35,037 bases of DNA, taken from assembly GCA_028683355.1 (NCBI GenBank), contig JAQUIZ010000014.1, positions 1 to 35,037 on the forward strand, in the 5' to 3' direction. The notes below the pieces were generated by a model that had not been told where the DNA came from, did not search any database, and saw nothing but the letters and a program-made list of their open reading frames with translations. Below, piece by piece: positions 9,217 through 17,668 of the stretch. Source of the stretch: Fermentimonas sp. Its GTDB lineage: Bacteria; Bacteroidota; Bacteroidia; Bacteroidales; Dysgonomonadaceae. Position 1 is the stretch's first letter, and every line of letters begins with the position of its first letter. The translations under genes were made by a program, and so were the position numbers.

Positions 9217-9241
9217 AATGTTGTTTTACTTACCAATGACG

Positions 9242-9249
9242 CAAAGTTA
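9242..9249 (-). promoter_or_regulatory. Candidate -7 promoter element for argS
   Basis: The minus strand reads TAACTTTG, matching TAnnTTTG, 25 bases before the argS ATG and within the gap to tcdA. No clear -33 element is seen. Confidence 0.5.
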
Positions 9250-9257
9250 AGAATTTT

Positions 9258-10082
9258 TTATGGAGTTACAGTTAAACTGTTTTCTAAATGGCCGTTAGCA
9301 ACTTCGGTTTCAATAAAATCGAAAGAGGCGCTTTTTGAGTTGACTTTATCTATAATATCCTGAATTACGAGTCCGGAAAGCGTGAAACCGAATACAGCGG
9401 TTACCTGCACCATTGTTCCATTAATACGTGCTTTCCTGAAGCTGCCATTTTCATCAGCATTAATCAAGGCATTTTCTCCCCTGTTTTTCTGAATCTCTTC
9501 ACTATATACACAGATAATTGGCTTTGCCGGTTTCTCACCTTTTTTCATTTTTTCTCTGAGTGCTGCACCCAGTTTACAACCCCTGACTTTCCAAAACTCT
9601 GTTACTCTGATCTTCTGGGGATCCAGTTTTAGTCCTGCTCCCATTGAAGAGAAAGTTACAGCGTCTGTTTTTGATGCTGTAACAAGAAGGTGGACCTTAT
9701 TAGAGAGAGAATCGATTGCATCGATAATGTAGTCGAACTCTTCAAGATGGAACGAACAGGATGATTCAGAATCATAAATTTCAGGTATTGCTGTAATCAC
9801 AGCAGTGGGATTGATTTCTAGAAGTCGCTTTTTCAGCACATCCACCTTTAATTTACCGATTGTAGTTGTAGTTGCCGGAAGCTGTCTATTGATATTAGCC
9901 ACTGCCACACGGTCAGAGTCGACAATAGTGAGATTCATTATCCCGCTTCTGATAAGTCCTTCAGCACACCAGCTGCCAACTCCCCCCACACCAAACAGTA
10001 TGACTTTTTTTAAAGCTATCTGTTGCATAGCTTCGGATCCTATTAAAAGTTCGGTGCGCGCAAAAAGTTCGTTGTACTCCAT
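9258..10082 (-). CDS. tcdA: tRNA threonylcarbamoyladenosine dehydratase (TcdA/CsdL, E1-like)
   Basis: Uses ATP to dehydrate t6A37 of ANN-decoding tRNAs to the cyclic form ct6A. It belongs to the ThiF/MoeB/E1 family: a glycine-rich nucleotide loop GVGGVGSW (about 31-38), the INRQLPA segment after the beta-strand Asp, and IDAIDSLSNKVHL. The family-specific region VRGCKLGAALREKMKKG separates TcdA from ThiF and MoeB. I chose ATG at 10082, giving 274 residues and the expected N-terminus MEYNELFARTELLIG; the frame is open 11 codons further to a TTG at 10115, which has no support. This window also carries tsaE, part of the pathway that makes the t6A substrate. Confidence 0.88.
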   Translation of the reverse strand: MEYNELFARTELLIGSEAMQQIALKKVILFGVGGVGSWCAEGLIRSGIMNLTIVDSDRVAVANINRQLPATTTTIGKLKVDVLKKRLLEINPTAVITAIPEIYDSESSCSFHLEEFDYIIDAIDSLSNKVHLLVTASKTDAVTFSSMGAGLKLDPQKIRVTEFWKVRGCKLGAALREKMKKGEKPAKPIICVYSEEIQKNRGENALINADENGSFRKARINGTMVQVTAVFGFTLSGLVIQDIIDKVNSKSASFDFIETEVANGHLENSLTVTP

Positions 10083-10100
10083 AAATTTTGAAATAATCTG

Positions 10101-10108
10101 CAAAATTA
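10101..10108 (-). promoter_or_regulatory. Candidate -7 promoter element for tcdA
   Basis: The minus strand reads TAATTTTG (TAnnTTTG) 18 bases before the chosen tcdA ATG. Its position supports the ATG at 10082 over the TTG at 10115, which would lie upstream of transcription start. No -33 element is evident. Confidence 0.4.
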
Positions 10109-10123
10109 ATATCAATCAGGCAT

Positions 10124-10154
10124 AAAAAAAAGCACATCCCCGTAAGAATGTGCT
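10124..10154 (-). terminator. Terminator after rubrerythrin
   Basis: On the minus strand AGCACAT (10148-10154) pairs with ATGTGCT (10131-10137), seven pairs with a 10-base loop, followed by an unbroken run of T (A at 10124-10131 on the plus strand). It lies 26 bases past the rubrerythrin stop and separates it from tcdA. Confidence 0.85.
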
Positions 10155-10179
10155 CTTAAGATCAATATATCACTAACGA

Positions 10180-10758
10180 TTAATAATATTTATCGTTTTT
10201 AGGTTCGAAATAAGCCTGATCATGAAGACATGTAGGGCATTTTTTTGGAGCTTTTTTGCTTTTTATTACATAACCGCAGTTACGGCACTGCCATTCTATC
10301 TCTTCCTCACGTTCGAATACTGAACCATTAATTACTCGCTCCATGAGTTTATTATACTGCTCTTCATGTATTGCTTCAGCTTTTGCAATCATTCTGTACA
10401 TGGTGGCGATTTCTTTAAATCCTTCTTCTTCTGCTATATCGGCAAATTTTGGATACATATCTGTCCATTCCTCATTTTCGCCTTCCGCTGCAGCTTTAAG
10501 ATTCTCTGCTGTGGTTCCGATTACACCTGCCGGAAATGTGGCTGTTATCTCTACCATGCCACCTTCCAGGTATTTGAACATTCTTTTTGCATGCTCCTGT
10601 TCCTGGTTGGCAGTCTCCTGGAAGATAGCTGCAATTTGCTCATAACCCTCTTTTTTAGCCTGTTTTGCAAAATAGGTGTAACGCATACGTGCCTGAGATT
10701 CCCCCGCGAAAGAAGTCATAAGATTCTTTTCGGTCTGTGTTCCTTTTAAACTTTTCAT
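10180..10758 (-). CDS. rbr: Rubrerythrin
   Basis: A cytoplasmic non-haem iron peroxidase that reduces hydrogen peroxide in anaerobes and microaerophiles. The N-terminal four-helix ferritin-like domain (about 1-140) carries the diiron Glu/His motifs (FAGESQARMRY, ANQEQEHAKRM, AKAEAIHEEQY). The C-terminal rubredoxin-like domain binds one iron through Cys158, Cys161, Cys174 and Cys177 (CRNC and CPTC). The 192 residues are the standard full length. It stands alone between its terminator and a 184-base upstream gap, and points to an anaerobic host that meets oxidative stress. Confidence 0.96.
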   Translation of the reverse strand: MKSLKGTQTEKNLMTSFAGESQARMRYTYFAKQAKKEGYEQIAAIFQETANQEQEHAKRMFKYLEGGMVEITATFPAGVIGTTAENLKAAAEGENEEWTDMYPKFADIAEEEGFKEIATMYRMIAKAEAIHEEQYNKLMERVINGSVFEREEEIEWQCRNCGYVIKSKKAPKKCPTCLHDQAYFEPKNDKYY

Positions 10759-10876
10759 ATTTGTATTTTATTATTTGTTATAAAGTTCACTGCATAGTTG
10801 TAAATGGTCGGAATTCGAATCAATTAATGCTTTGGTTAATTAGTGAGTAATTTTGCATAGCATTAAAGTATCAATA

Positions 10877-10884
10877 CAAAAATA
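10877..10884 (-). promoter_or_regulatory. Possible -7 element for rubrerythrin
   Basis: The minus strand reads TATTTTTG, the only TAnnTTTG match in the 184 bases upstream of rbr. It would give a leader of about 110 bases, longer than its neighbours, and has no -33 partner at the right spacing. The rest of the gap is AT-rich without other recognisable signals. Confidence 0.25.
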
Positions 10885-10942
10885 ATAATTTCTATACTTA
10901 AATAAAAATTGGAGGATTCAAGGCAAGCTATTTGGAATGATT

Positions 10943-12817
10943 CTAAATCTCGCTCAGCTCCAGCCAGCGCATGGTTTTTTCATCAATCAGGTTCAGTAAT
11001 TCTGTTAGGCGGTTCGACTTATTCAACAGTTCGTCCGTATTTAGTTCGCCGGAAGAAATCTCATCACTTAGAGTATCTTTCTCAGCTTCCAGATCTTCTA
11101 TTTCCTTCTCAAGTGATTCAAATTCACGCTTTTCTTTAAAGGTTAGTTTGGTCTTGACATCATCTTTTTTCCTGCTGTCGGTCGACTCAGATTCAGTTCT
11201 TACTACTTTAGTCTCCTCAAGTTGTTTTTTATCTTCCTCAATTTTCCACTCTCTGTATTGAGTATAGTTGCCCGGGAAATTCTGTATGTTTGCATTGCCA
11301 TGAAAGACAAGAAGATGGTCCACCACCTTGTCCATAAAATATCTATCATGAGAAATAACAATCAGACACCCTTTGAATGAGGCAAGATACTCCTCCAGAA
11401 TATTTAAAGTTATAATATCAAGGTCGTTTGTAGGCTCATCAAGAACCAGGAAATTGGGATTAGTAATAAGTACGGTACACAGATAAAGTCGCCTTTTTTC
11501 ACCACCACTAAGTTTATATACATAATTGTGCTGTTTCTCAGGCGGAAACATAAAGTGCTGTAGAAACTGAGAAGCGGTAAGTCTTTTGCCATCACCATGG
11601 TCAATGACATCAGCAATGTCAGTAACCACATCAATTACTTTTTTCTGTTCATCAAACTGAAGACCGTCCTGACTATAATACCCAAAATTTACTGTTTCTC
11701 CTATTTCGAAATATCCTTCATCCGGTTTTTCAACACCCTGAAGCATCTTTATGAAGGTGGATTTGCCGGTGCCGTTATTACCAACGATACCCATTTTCTC
11801 ATATCTGGTAAAGTGATAATTAAAATCTTCTGTAATCTTAATATCATCAAAACTCTTAGTCACATGCTTTGCCTCGAAGATCTTCTTCCCTATATATGAA
11901 CCTTTTGAATTAAGCTGAATACTCTTCTCCTCACGTTGCTTTTTGGCTTTTTCTTCTAACGAGTAAAAAGCATCGATTCTGGACTTGGATTTAGTGCCCC
12001 TTGCCCGAGGCTGACGTCTCATCCAGTCGAGTTCTTTCCTCATAAGGTTCTCAGCTCTGGATACCTCAGTATTCTGTGCAAAAATACGCTCGTCTCTTTT
12101 TTCCAGGTAATATGAGTAGTTACCTTTGTAGGAGTAGACCTGCTTATCGTCAATTTCAATTATCTGTGAACATACACGATCAAGAAAATAGCGATCATGA
12201 GTAACCATAAGCAAACTGATATTGTTTCTAGAGAGATACTCTTCCAGCCATTCAACCATTTCCAGGTCGAGGTGATTAGTAGGCTCATCAAGTATAACCA
12301 GCTCCGGCTCACTGATAAGCACATTTGCTAAAGCAACACGTTTAATCTGACCGCCGGACAGTTCACCAATCTTCTGGTGGAAGTCGAATATCTTTAATTG
12401 CGATAAAATATTTTTTATCCTCTGCTCATAATCCCAGGCGTTATACAGATCCATTTCGGCCATTATGTGAGAAAGATCATTCTGGTTACCGGAGGAAATG
12501 ATGTCTTCGTATCTTGCAATCAGCTTAACGACCGCATTATCTGCACTGAAACAAGCCTCCAGTACAGTTAACTCAGGATTAAATTCAGGGGACTGTTCAA
12601 GATAATCCATCCTGATATCATTACGAAATACAACTCTGCCGCTATCATAAGGCTCCTTGCCGGAAATGATATTAAGCAAAGTGGTTTTACCCGATCCATT
12701 TGCAGCAATCAGTCCTATCTTATCTCCCTCAGCTATTCCGAAAGAAATATCCTTGAAGAGTAAAAGGTCACCAAAGCTTTTTGTAAGAGAATCTATTTGG
12801 AGTAATGGGTTGGGCAT
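10943..12817 (-). CDS. uup: ABC-F family ATPase, Uup-like
   Basis: A soluble protein with two ATP-binding cassettes and no membrane domain; the ABC-F family acts at the ribosome E site. Cassette 1 has Walker A AANGSGKTT (38-46), signature LSGGQ and LDEPTNHLD; cassette 2 has GNNGTGKST, signature LSGGE and LDEPTNDLD. Between them is the charged ABC-F linker (MRKELDWMRRQPRARGTKSKSR). The last ~75 residues are a charged coiled coil (KEKREFESLEKEIEDLEAEK), the Uup-type C-terminal domain, which binds DNA in E. coli Uup. I chose ATG at 12817 (624 residues, MPNPLLQIDSLTKSFG); an upstream in-frame TTG at 12847 is less likely. Antibiotic protection is possible for ABC-F proteins, but the Uup features argue for a housekeeping role. 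Confidence 0.88.
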   Translation of the reverse strand: MPNPLLQIDSLTKSFGDLLLFKDISFGIAEGDKIGLIAANGSGKTTLLNIISGKEPYDSGRVVFRNDIRMDYLEQSPEFNPELTVLEACFSADNAVVKLIARYEDIISSGNQNDLSHIMAEMDLYNAWDYEQRIKNILSQLKIFDFHQKIGELSGGQIKRVALANVLISEPELVILDEPTNHLDLEMVEWLEEYLSRNNISLLMVTHDRYFLDRVCSQIIEIDDKQVYSYKGNYSYYLEKRDERIFAQNTEVSRAENLMRKELDWMRRQPRARGTKSKSRIDAFYSLEEKAKKQREEKSIQLNSKGSYIGKKIFEAKHVTKSFDDIKITEDFNYHFTRYEKMGIVGNNGTGKSTFIKMLQGVEKPDEGYFEIGETVNFGYYSQDGLQFDEQKKVIDVVTDIADVIDHGDGKRLTASQFLQHFMFPPEKQHNYVYKLSGGEKRRLYLCTVLITNPNFLVLDEPTNDLDIITLNILEEYLASFKGCLIVISHDRYFMDKVVDHLLVFHGNANIQNFPGNYTQYREWKIEEDKKQLEETKVVRTESESTDSRKKDDVKTKLTFKEKREFESLEKEIEDLEAEKDTLSDEISSGELNTDELLNKSNRLTELLNLIDEKTMRWLELSEI

Positions 12818-12836
12818 ATATATCAGAATTTGAGGG

Positions 12837-12844
12837 CAAAAATA
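12837..12844 (-). promoter_or_regulatory. Possible -7 element for uup
   Basis: The minus strand reads TATTTTTG (TAnnTTTG) 19 bases before the uup ATG at 12817. No -33 element. If real, the TTG alternative start at 12847 could not be used. Confidence 0.35.
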
Positions 12845-12857
12845 CAAAAAACTATCG

Positions 12858-12871
12858 ACATCTTAAGATGT
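12858..12871. repeat. 14-base perfect palindrome between the barrel gene and uup
   Basis: ACATCTTAAGATGT reads the same on both strands. It lies 15 bases past the barrel-protein stop and 40 bases before the uup ATG. As RNA it could form a 5-pair stem with a TTAA loop, followed on the minus strand by a T run six bases later, so it may be a weak terminator or an operator. Confidence 0.35.
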
Positions 12872-12886
12872 GACAGACTGCAACAT

Positions 12887-14953
12887 TTAGAATTTCCATC
12901 TTAAGTAGGTGAAGATATCTGTTCTGCTATTTCCGTTTATCTGTTCTGTGCCGGAGCCAATAACATCTCGGTTAAAGTAATTTGTATAACCCGCCTTGAC
13001 AGAGAATGTCAGATGTGATGTGATTTCATATTTAGCTGAGAGTGCCAGTCTGATTCCCTTTCCGTAGAAAAAAGGCATATAGAACGTACTTAATATATTT
13101 CTTTCATATGAGTAAAGCCGTGAATTATATGTTTCAGTATTAAACCATGCAAGATAAGCATCTCCTTTTAGTTGTCTTTCTCCCCTGTATCCGATATTTT
13201 GAGAAATCATTATTCCGTTTTCATCAGGCTGATATCTGGCACTGTATTGGGCAAAATCTGCCGTCGATCGTAGTTCCCAGCCGTTATCGAATTCACGATT
13301 ATACCTTATGCGAAGTTTATTTGTAGTGTATGGTAAAACAGACTTATTCTCATGTTCAGGGTGATCCAGGTTCTTCTCTTTCATTTTAAATTTACACCTA
13401 GCCTCAAGAAAAGATTGCTGTGAAAGAGTGTAAGTACCCCTAAGGTAAAAATCCAGTGCTTTTGATGGTCCATCTACTCCATACTTTTTCCATGGAAACC
13501 TGACAAAATCCATATAAGTGTTTACCATGAACCGTTTGAAAGGTTTAAAAACAGCTCCTATAAAGAGTCCGTTCTCATTCTGGATTCTGCTGCCTTCAGA
13601 AAATGCCTGAGCATGTAAAGCATTGTATGTAATAGGGAAATAACGGTAAAGTAGTGTGAAAGACATATCTGTTGCAGGACGATATTGTGCTGAATTAATT
13701 GTTGCAACAGCGCCATTTTTAGCAATAGCCGTTTCCCCTGCAAAAATAAAACCCGGTAGCTGATATGAATAATCGATACTGGCATTAAAATTTTCAGAGC
13801 CTCTTAAATAATAGGCATTATAATCACGTTTAGCAGGGTTGAATATTCTGCTGTAATTGTGATATAATCCGCTGATCCCTGCCTGAAACCGATTTCTTCG
13901 GAAGTTTAAATTGGCACCTGTAACTTGTTCACTGCTATTCTTTTTCTTTTCTATCTCAGATTTTGTACGATGTAATCCATCAACTTTAAAAGAAGTGATA
14001 TAACCTTCATCAGAAATATTTGTATCAATGCTTTTATTGGAATAAAATGCAGTTAATGAGAATCTGCCAAAATCAAATACTGCAGCACCACCCCTGAAGA
14101 AGTTACTCTCTGCAGTAGAGAAGTGTCGTTTCGGAGACAGTGTTCGTTTGGTGATATTGTCTATACCCCAGGATTTGCTTCCTGAGAAGTCGTTATTAAG
14201 TACAAGTCCTTGCCCGAATGAAAGGCGATAATCTCCCAATGCCAGAGTGCTTAATTTACCCACATCCCTTAAAATAAAATGTACTCCGTAATGATCATAG
14301 CCTTTTGGATAAGATGGTTTAAGAAAAGGCTCACCCGCATCTTTTTCGGCTGTGAAGCCAGCTTCAATTTTATCATTATATTTTAAAGAATACCGGAGTG
14401 ATGTATAAAAATTTTCTCCCTGGTATTCACGGTTTGGATAGCGTTCAAGAATGCTATCGGTAAATTCGCCGTAGCCGGCCCGGGGAGTGGGTGTTTTGTC
14501 AAAACGGAGTTGTATTTCATGCCGGCCGTACTTTATTATGTTTTTTGTCTTTTTGATATCAGGTTCTCCGATTCTGTCTTTTTCAGGCTCTCCCACGTAA
14601 AAAAATGGAAGAATTAATTGAACAGTATTAAATTTAAGATAAGGCACGTTGCGCAATTCATAAATAGTCATAAGTGGCCTGTTTCTTTTTATAAACTGAA
14701 TAATTGAAGTGACTTCATCTGCTGACAGTATCGGCAAGCGCTCAAGTTGCTCCTGAGAAACCTCGTTAAGATTCATCGGATTATTTTCAAGATATAGCAA
14801 CTCTTCATACATATTGTCAATAGCGTCAGGATCAACCTGTTCTTCTTCGGTGAGTTGCATTATATATTCGCGCCAGTTGCCAGTTTGTGCACAGATATTA
14901 CATGTGAAGCCAAAAATAAGGTAACAAATACATGCGCAGTATTTGGTTTTCAT
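12887..14953 (-). CDS. Outer-membrane beta-barrel protein with N-terminal helix-hairpin-helix (ComEA-like) motifs
   Basis: A 688-residue exported protein of unknown function. A signal peptide (about 1-22, ending ICAQ) is followed by an acidic helical stretch and by helix-hairpin-helix type repeats at about 57-115 (NLNEVSQEQLERLPILSADEV and LMTIYELRNVPYLKFNTVQ), the DNA-binding motif seen in ComEA. The remaining ~550 residues alternate short aromatic strands with polar turns and end in a terminal Phe (YLRWKF), the usual sign of a beta-barrel inserted by BAM. Such proteins are common in Bacteroidota genomes and are annotated only by the HhH domain. A role in DNA binding or uptake at the outer membrane is a guess; the HhH fold could also bind protein. 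It is divergently transcribed from the mltF-like gene. Confidence 0.75.
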   Translation of the reverse strand: MKTKYCACICYLIFGFTCNICAQTGNWREYIMQLTEEEQVDPDAIDNMYEELLYLENNPMNLNEVSQEQLERLPILSADEVTSIIQFIKRNRPLMTIYELRNVPYLKFNTVQLILPFFYVGEPEKDRIGEPDIKKTKNIIKYGRHEIQLRFDKTPTPRAGYGEFTDSILERYPNREYQGENFYTSLRYSLKYNDKIEAGFTAEKDAGEPFLKPSYPKGYDHYGVHFILRDVGKLSTLALGDYRLSFGQGLVLNNDFSGSKSWGIDNITKRTLSPKRHFSTAESNFFRGGAAVFDFGRFSLTAFYSNKSIDTNISDEGYITSFKVDGLHRTKSEIEKKKNSSEQVTGANLNFRRNRFQAGISGLYHNYSRIFNPAKRDYNAYYLRGSENFNASIDYSYQLPGFIFAGETAIAKNGAVATINSAQYRPATDMSFTLLYRYFPITYNALHAQAFSEGSRIQNENGLFIGAVFKPFKRFMVNTYMDFVRFPWKKYGVDGPSKALDFYLRGTYTLSQQSFLEARCKFKMKEKNLDHPEHENKSVLPYTTNKLRIRYNREFDNGWELRSTADFAQYSARYQPDENGIMISQNIGYRGERQLKGDAYLAWFNTETYNSRLYSYERNILSTFYMPFFYGKGIRLALSAKYEITSHLTFSVKAGYTNYFNRDVIGSGTEQINGNSRTDIFTYLRWKF

Positions 14954-14972
14954 TTAATTTAATCGATTTTCA

Positions 14973-14980
14973 CAAATATA
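14973..14980 (-). promoter_or_regulatory. Candidate -7 element for the HhH/barrel gene
   Basis: The minus strand reads TATATTTG (TAnnTTTG) 19 bases before the ATG at 14953. It mirrors an identical element on the plus strand 24 bases away. Confidence 0.45.
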
Positions 14981-15004
14981 ATGTTTTTCTCCCTTATTTT
15001 CTCC

Positions 15005-15012
15005 TATATTTG
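15005..15012 (+). promoter_or_regulatory. Candidate -7 element for the mltF-like gene
   Basis: TATATTTG (TAnnTTTG) lies 40 bases before the ATG at 15053. The position 19-21 bases upstream is T-rich but has no exact TTTG. Confidence 0.45.
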
Positions 15013-15052
15013 CTAATTATATGGCTGATAATGCAGAATAGATGGCATTAAT

Positions 15053-16441
15053 ATGAATAAAATAATATTATTTTCTCTGGTTCTTGGGGTTTTCTGTCTT
15101 TCTTGTGGAAAATGGAGTAAGGGAGAGCTTGCATATGACTTCCCGCAAATATTACAAGATGATACACTGCGTGTGTTGACACTGAACACTTCAACTTCAT
15201 ATTTTATATATCGTGATCAGCCAATGGGTTATCATTATGATTTGATTTCTGATTTTTGCAGACATCATGGAATTACCCCTCATATAATTGTAGCTGAGAA
15301 TTCGGATGAAATGATCAATATGCTTCATAATGGTGATGGTGATTTAATTGCTTACAATCTACCCGTTACAAACGAGATGAAGGATTCCTTTCTTTATGCA
15401 GGATTCATGCAGATATCCCACCAGGTTTTGGTACAAAGGGTGAGACAGGTTGATTCTATGCTCACAGATGTTGTGGAACTTATCGGTAAAAAGGTTACAG
15501 TAGTTGATAATTCAAAGCATTTTGACAGAATAGAAAATCTTGATAGCGAACTTGGAGGAGGTATTGTTATTGACAAAGCTGATGGTGATTCACTGGTAAC
15601 TGAAGATCTTATACGTATGGTTTCGAGAGGTGAGATCGAGTATACGATTTCGGATGATGATCTTGCTAAATTTAACCAAACCTATTTCAGAAATCTTGAT
15701 GTTCATCTTCCGATAAGCTTTGATCAAAGGTCTTCGTGGATTGTGAGAAAAAACAGTACAATTCTTGCTGATTCGTTAAACAGGTGGTTTGAAAGGACTA
15801 AAGCTGAACCTGCTTACCTGAGAATAGAAAAACGCTATTTTGAAGAAGCAAAAGGATATACTGAAATCAGGCAACTATCCGTTAATGACAATTTGGGTCT
15901 GGGGGTTATCTCACCTTATGATGTGTATTTCAGGCGGTATGGCGAACAGACAGGGATTGACTGGCGTTTACTTGCTTCAGTGTCATATCAGGAGTCAACA
16001 TTTGACAGCGGTAGCAGCTCGTGGGCGGGTGCTGCCGGATTAATGGGGTTAATGCCTTCTACCGCAGAGTCTTTAGGCGTGGTGATAGAACAGCTGTTTG
16101 ATCCCGAGTCTAATATTCGTGCAGGATCAGAATACCTGAAAATGCTCTTAAATGTTTTTAGTCCCATTGACGATCCAAAAGAGCAGGTGAAAATGGCACT
16201 AGCAGCCTATAACGGAGGTATAGGGCATATCTTTGATGCGAGAGCTCTTGCAGAAAAATATGGTGCTGATCCGGATATTTGGGATGGAAATGTAGAAAGA
16301 TATATTCAACTGAAACGCCTTGAGCAGTATTACAATGATCCTGTATGTAATAACGGATACTTCAGAGGAGACGAAACCGTAAACTATGTAATTGATGTTG
16401 TTGACAGATGGGAGCATTACGTGATGAGGGTTAAAGAATAA
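15053..16441 (+). CDS. mltF: Membrane-bound lytic murein transglycosylase F-like lipoprotein
   Basis: Cleaves the MurNAc-GlcNAc bond of peptidoglycan with formation of 1,6-anhydro-MurNAc in the periplasm. The N-terminus is a lipoprotein-type signal with Cys18 (FCLSCGK; the -3 position is atypical). Residues about 38-265 form a type 3 periplasmic substrate-binding domain (LRVLTLNTSTSYFIYRDQPMGYHYDL), as in MltF, where it regulates the enzyme by binding muropeptides. Residues about 290-440 are the SLT goose-lysozyme-like domain with catalytic Glu314 in SYQEST, then AAGLMGLMPSTAESLGV and AAYNGGIGH. The two-domain order and the 462 residues fit MltF. No terminator is visible at its end; the next gene has its own promoter. 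Confidence 0.9.
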   Translation: MNKIILFSLVLGVFCLSCGKWSKGELAYDFPQILQDDTLRVLTLNTSTSYFIYRDQPMGYHYDLISDFCRHHGITPHIIVAENSDEMINMLHNGDGDLIAYNLPVTNEMKDSFLYAGFMQISHQVLVQRVRQVDSMLTDVVELIGKKVTVVDNSKHFDRIENLDSELGGGIVIDKADGDSLVTEDLIRMVSRGEIEYTISDDDLAKFNQTYFRNLDVHLPISFDQRSSWIVRKNSTILADSLNRWFERTKAEPAYLRIEKRYFEEAKGYTEIRQLSVNDNLGLGVISPYDVYFRRYGEQTGIDWRLLASVSYQESTFDSGSSSWAGAAGLMGLMPSTAESLGVVIEQLFDPESNIRAGSEYLKMLLNVFSPIDDPKEQVKMALAAYNGGIGHIFDARALAEKYGADPDIWDGNVERYIQLKRLEQYYNDPVCNNGYFRGDETVNYVIDVVDRWEHYVMRVKE

Positions 16442-16473
16442 TTTTTTGAATTATAGTTAAATGAAAAAATCAT

Positions 16474-16481
16474 TATCTTTG
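16474..16481 (+). promoter_or_regulatory. Candidate promoter for the acetyltransferase-parE-coaD-protease unit
   Basis: TATCTTTG matches TAnnTTTG, 40 bases before the ATG at 16522. A TTTG at 16445-16448 lies 25 bases upstream, longer than the usual 19-21. Confidence 0.5.
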
Positions 16482-16521
16482 TGTTTGTATCAAAGAGTGT
16501 AACCAATAGAAATAATCAGAT

Positions 16522-17655
16522 ATGTCAGTCATAATAAAGAAAGTCACTTCTAAGGATGATTTAATGAAGTTCATCCATTTTGGTATCGATCTCTATAAAG
16601 GAAATGAATATTTTGTACCACCATTGATTTACGATGAGAGAGCGACTCTTAACAGGAGCAAGAATCCGGCATTTGACCACTGTGATGCTACTTACTTCCT
16701 TGCCTATAGAGATGGTGAAATAGTTGGCAGAATTGGAGTACTCATTAATTTTAAATCAAATGAAAGATGGAATCAGAAGTATGCACGGTTTGGTTTCGTT
16801 GATTTTATAGATGATGAAGATGTGGTGGATTCACTCTTTGGCGCAGCAGAAAGCTGGGCCCGGTCAAGGGGTATGGAGAAGATCCATGGTCCTTTGGGAT
16901 TCACCGACCTCGATCATGAAGGTATGCTGATTGAGGGATATGACAGATTGGGTACAATGGCAACTATCTACAATTATCCATATTATCCTAAGCATTTGGA
17001 AAGATTGGGATACGTTAAAGATAAAGATTGGCTTGAATTTCTAATTCAGATTCCGCCTGAAGTTCCAGAGCGTTTTTCCAGAATGGCCGAAGTGATCAAG
17101 CGAAGATTTGGACTGATCGTAAAACATTTCGACAGAAAACAGGATGTTTACCCGTATGCAAGAGAGATGTTCGTCCTAATAAACAAAGCCTATAAGGATC
17201 TCTACGGTTATGTGGAGCTGAGTGAAAGACAGATAGATTACTATGTGGATATGTATATTCCGATGATACGACTGGAGTTTGTGACTTTAGTTCTTAGACA
17301 GAATGATAACAAGCTGGTAGGTGTAGGAATAGGATTGCCAAGCATGTCTGAAGCATTGAGAAAAGCAAAAGGGAGATTCCTCCCCAATGGATGGTATCAT
17401 CTCTACAAAGCATTGAAAGGAAAGGGGCATAATGGAATTCTCGACTTGCTTATAGTGGCAGTAGATCCGGAGTACCAGGGTAAAGGTGTCAACGCATTGA
17501 TGTTCAACGAGTTTATTCCTGCTGCTAACAAGTTGGGAATGACAATGGCTGAAAGTAATATTGAACTTGAAGATAACAGCAGAGTTCATTCACTATGGAA
17601 TGGTTTAGAGTTTGAGCAGCACAAGAGGAGAAGAGCCTTTATAAAAAATATTTAA
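16522..17655 (+). CDS. GNAT-fold N-acetyltransferase-like protein (YghO-like)
   Basis: A 377-residue cytoplasmic protein of the GNAT fold with unknown substrate. The N-terminal half opens IIKKVTSKDDLMKFIHFGIDLYKGNEYFVPPL and contains FLAYRDGEIVGRIG, a pattern I associate with E. coli YghO and its relatives. The C-terminal half carries an acetyl-CoA motif (VDPEYQGKGVNALMF, Q319-G-K-G) and ends with a typical last strand (SRVHSLWNGLEFEQHKRRRAF), so the protein may be two GNAT-like halves. It is followed by parE after 13 bases, suggesting co-transcription, but no functional link is evident. Family placement is by pattern memory; the substrate cannot be told from sequence. Confidence 0.75.
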   Translation: MSVIIKKVTSKDDLMKFIHFGIDLYKGNEYFVPPLIYDERATLNRSKNPAFDHCDATYFLAYRDGEIVGRIGVLINFKSNERWNQKYARFGFVDFIDDEDVVDSLFGAAESWARSRGMEKIHGPLGFTDLDHEGMLIEGYDRLGTMATIYNYPYYPKHLERLGYVKDKDWLEFLIQIPPEVPERFSRMAEVIKRRFGLIVKHFDRKQDVYPYAREMFVLINKAYKDLYGYVELSERQIDYYVDMYIPMIRLEFVTLVLRQNDNKLVGVGIGLPSMSEALRKAKGRFLPNGWYHLYKALKGKGHNGILDLLIVAVDPEYQGKGVNALMFNEFIPAANKLGMTMAESNIELEDNSRVHSLWNGLEFEQHKRRRAFIKNI

Positions 17656-17668
17656 AGGAGAGTAAAAA

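Noticed and set aside
10083..10115. In-frame upstream extension of tcdA to a TTG at 10115
   Set aside because: The family N-terminus begins at the ATG at 10082, and a TAnnTTTG element lies at 10101-10108, inside the would-be extension.
10366..10749. Long open frame of 127 codons on the plus strand opposite rubrerythrin
   Set aside because: Rubrerythrin on the minus strand is unmistakable and the plus-strand product is Cys/Phe-rich without family resemblance; it is a shadow frame.
10943..12817. ABC-F protein as an antibiotic-resistance determinant
   Set aside because: The Uup-type coiled-coil C-terminus and the absence of mobile elements or a leader attenuator point to a housekeeping protein.
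12818..12847. In-frame upstream extension of uup to a TTG at 12847
   Set aside because: The added residues do not fit ABC-F N-termini and the candidate promoter overlaps them; the ATG at 12817 gives the normal start.
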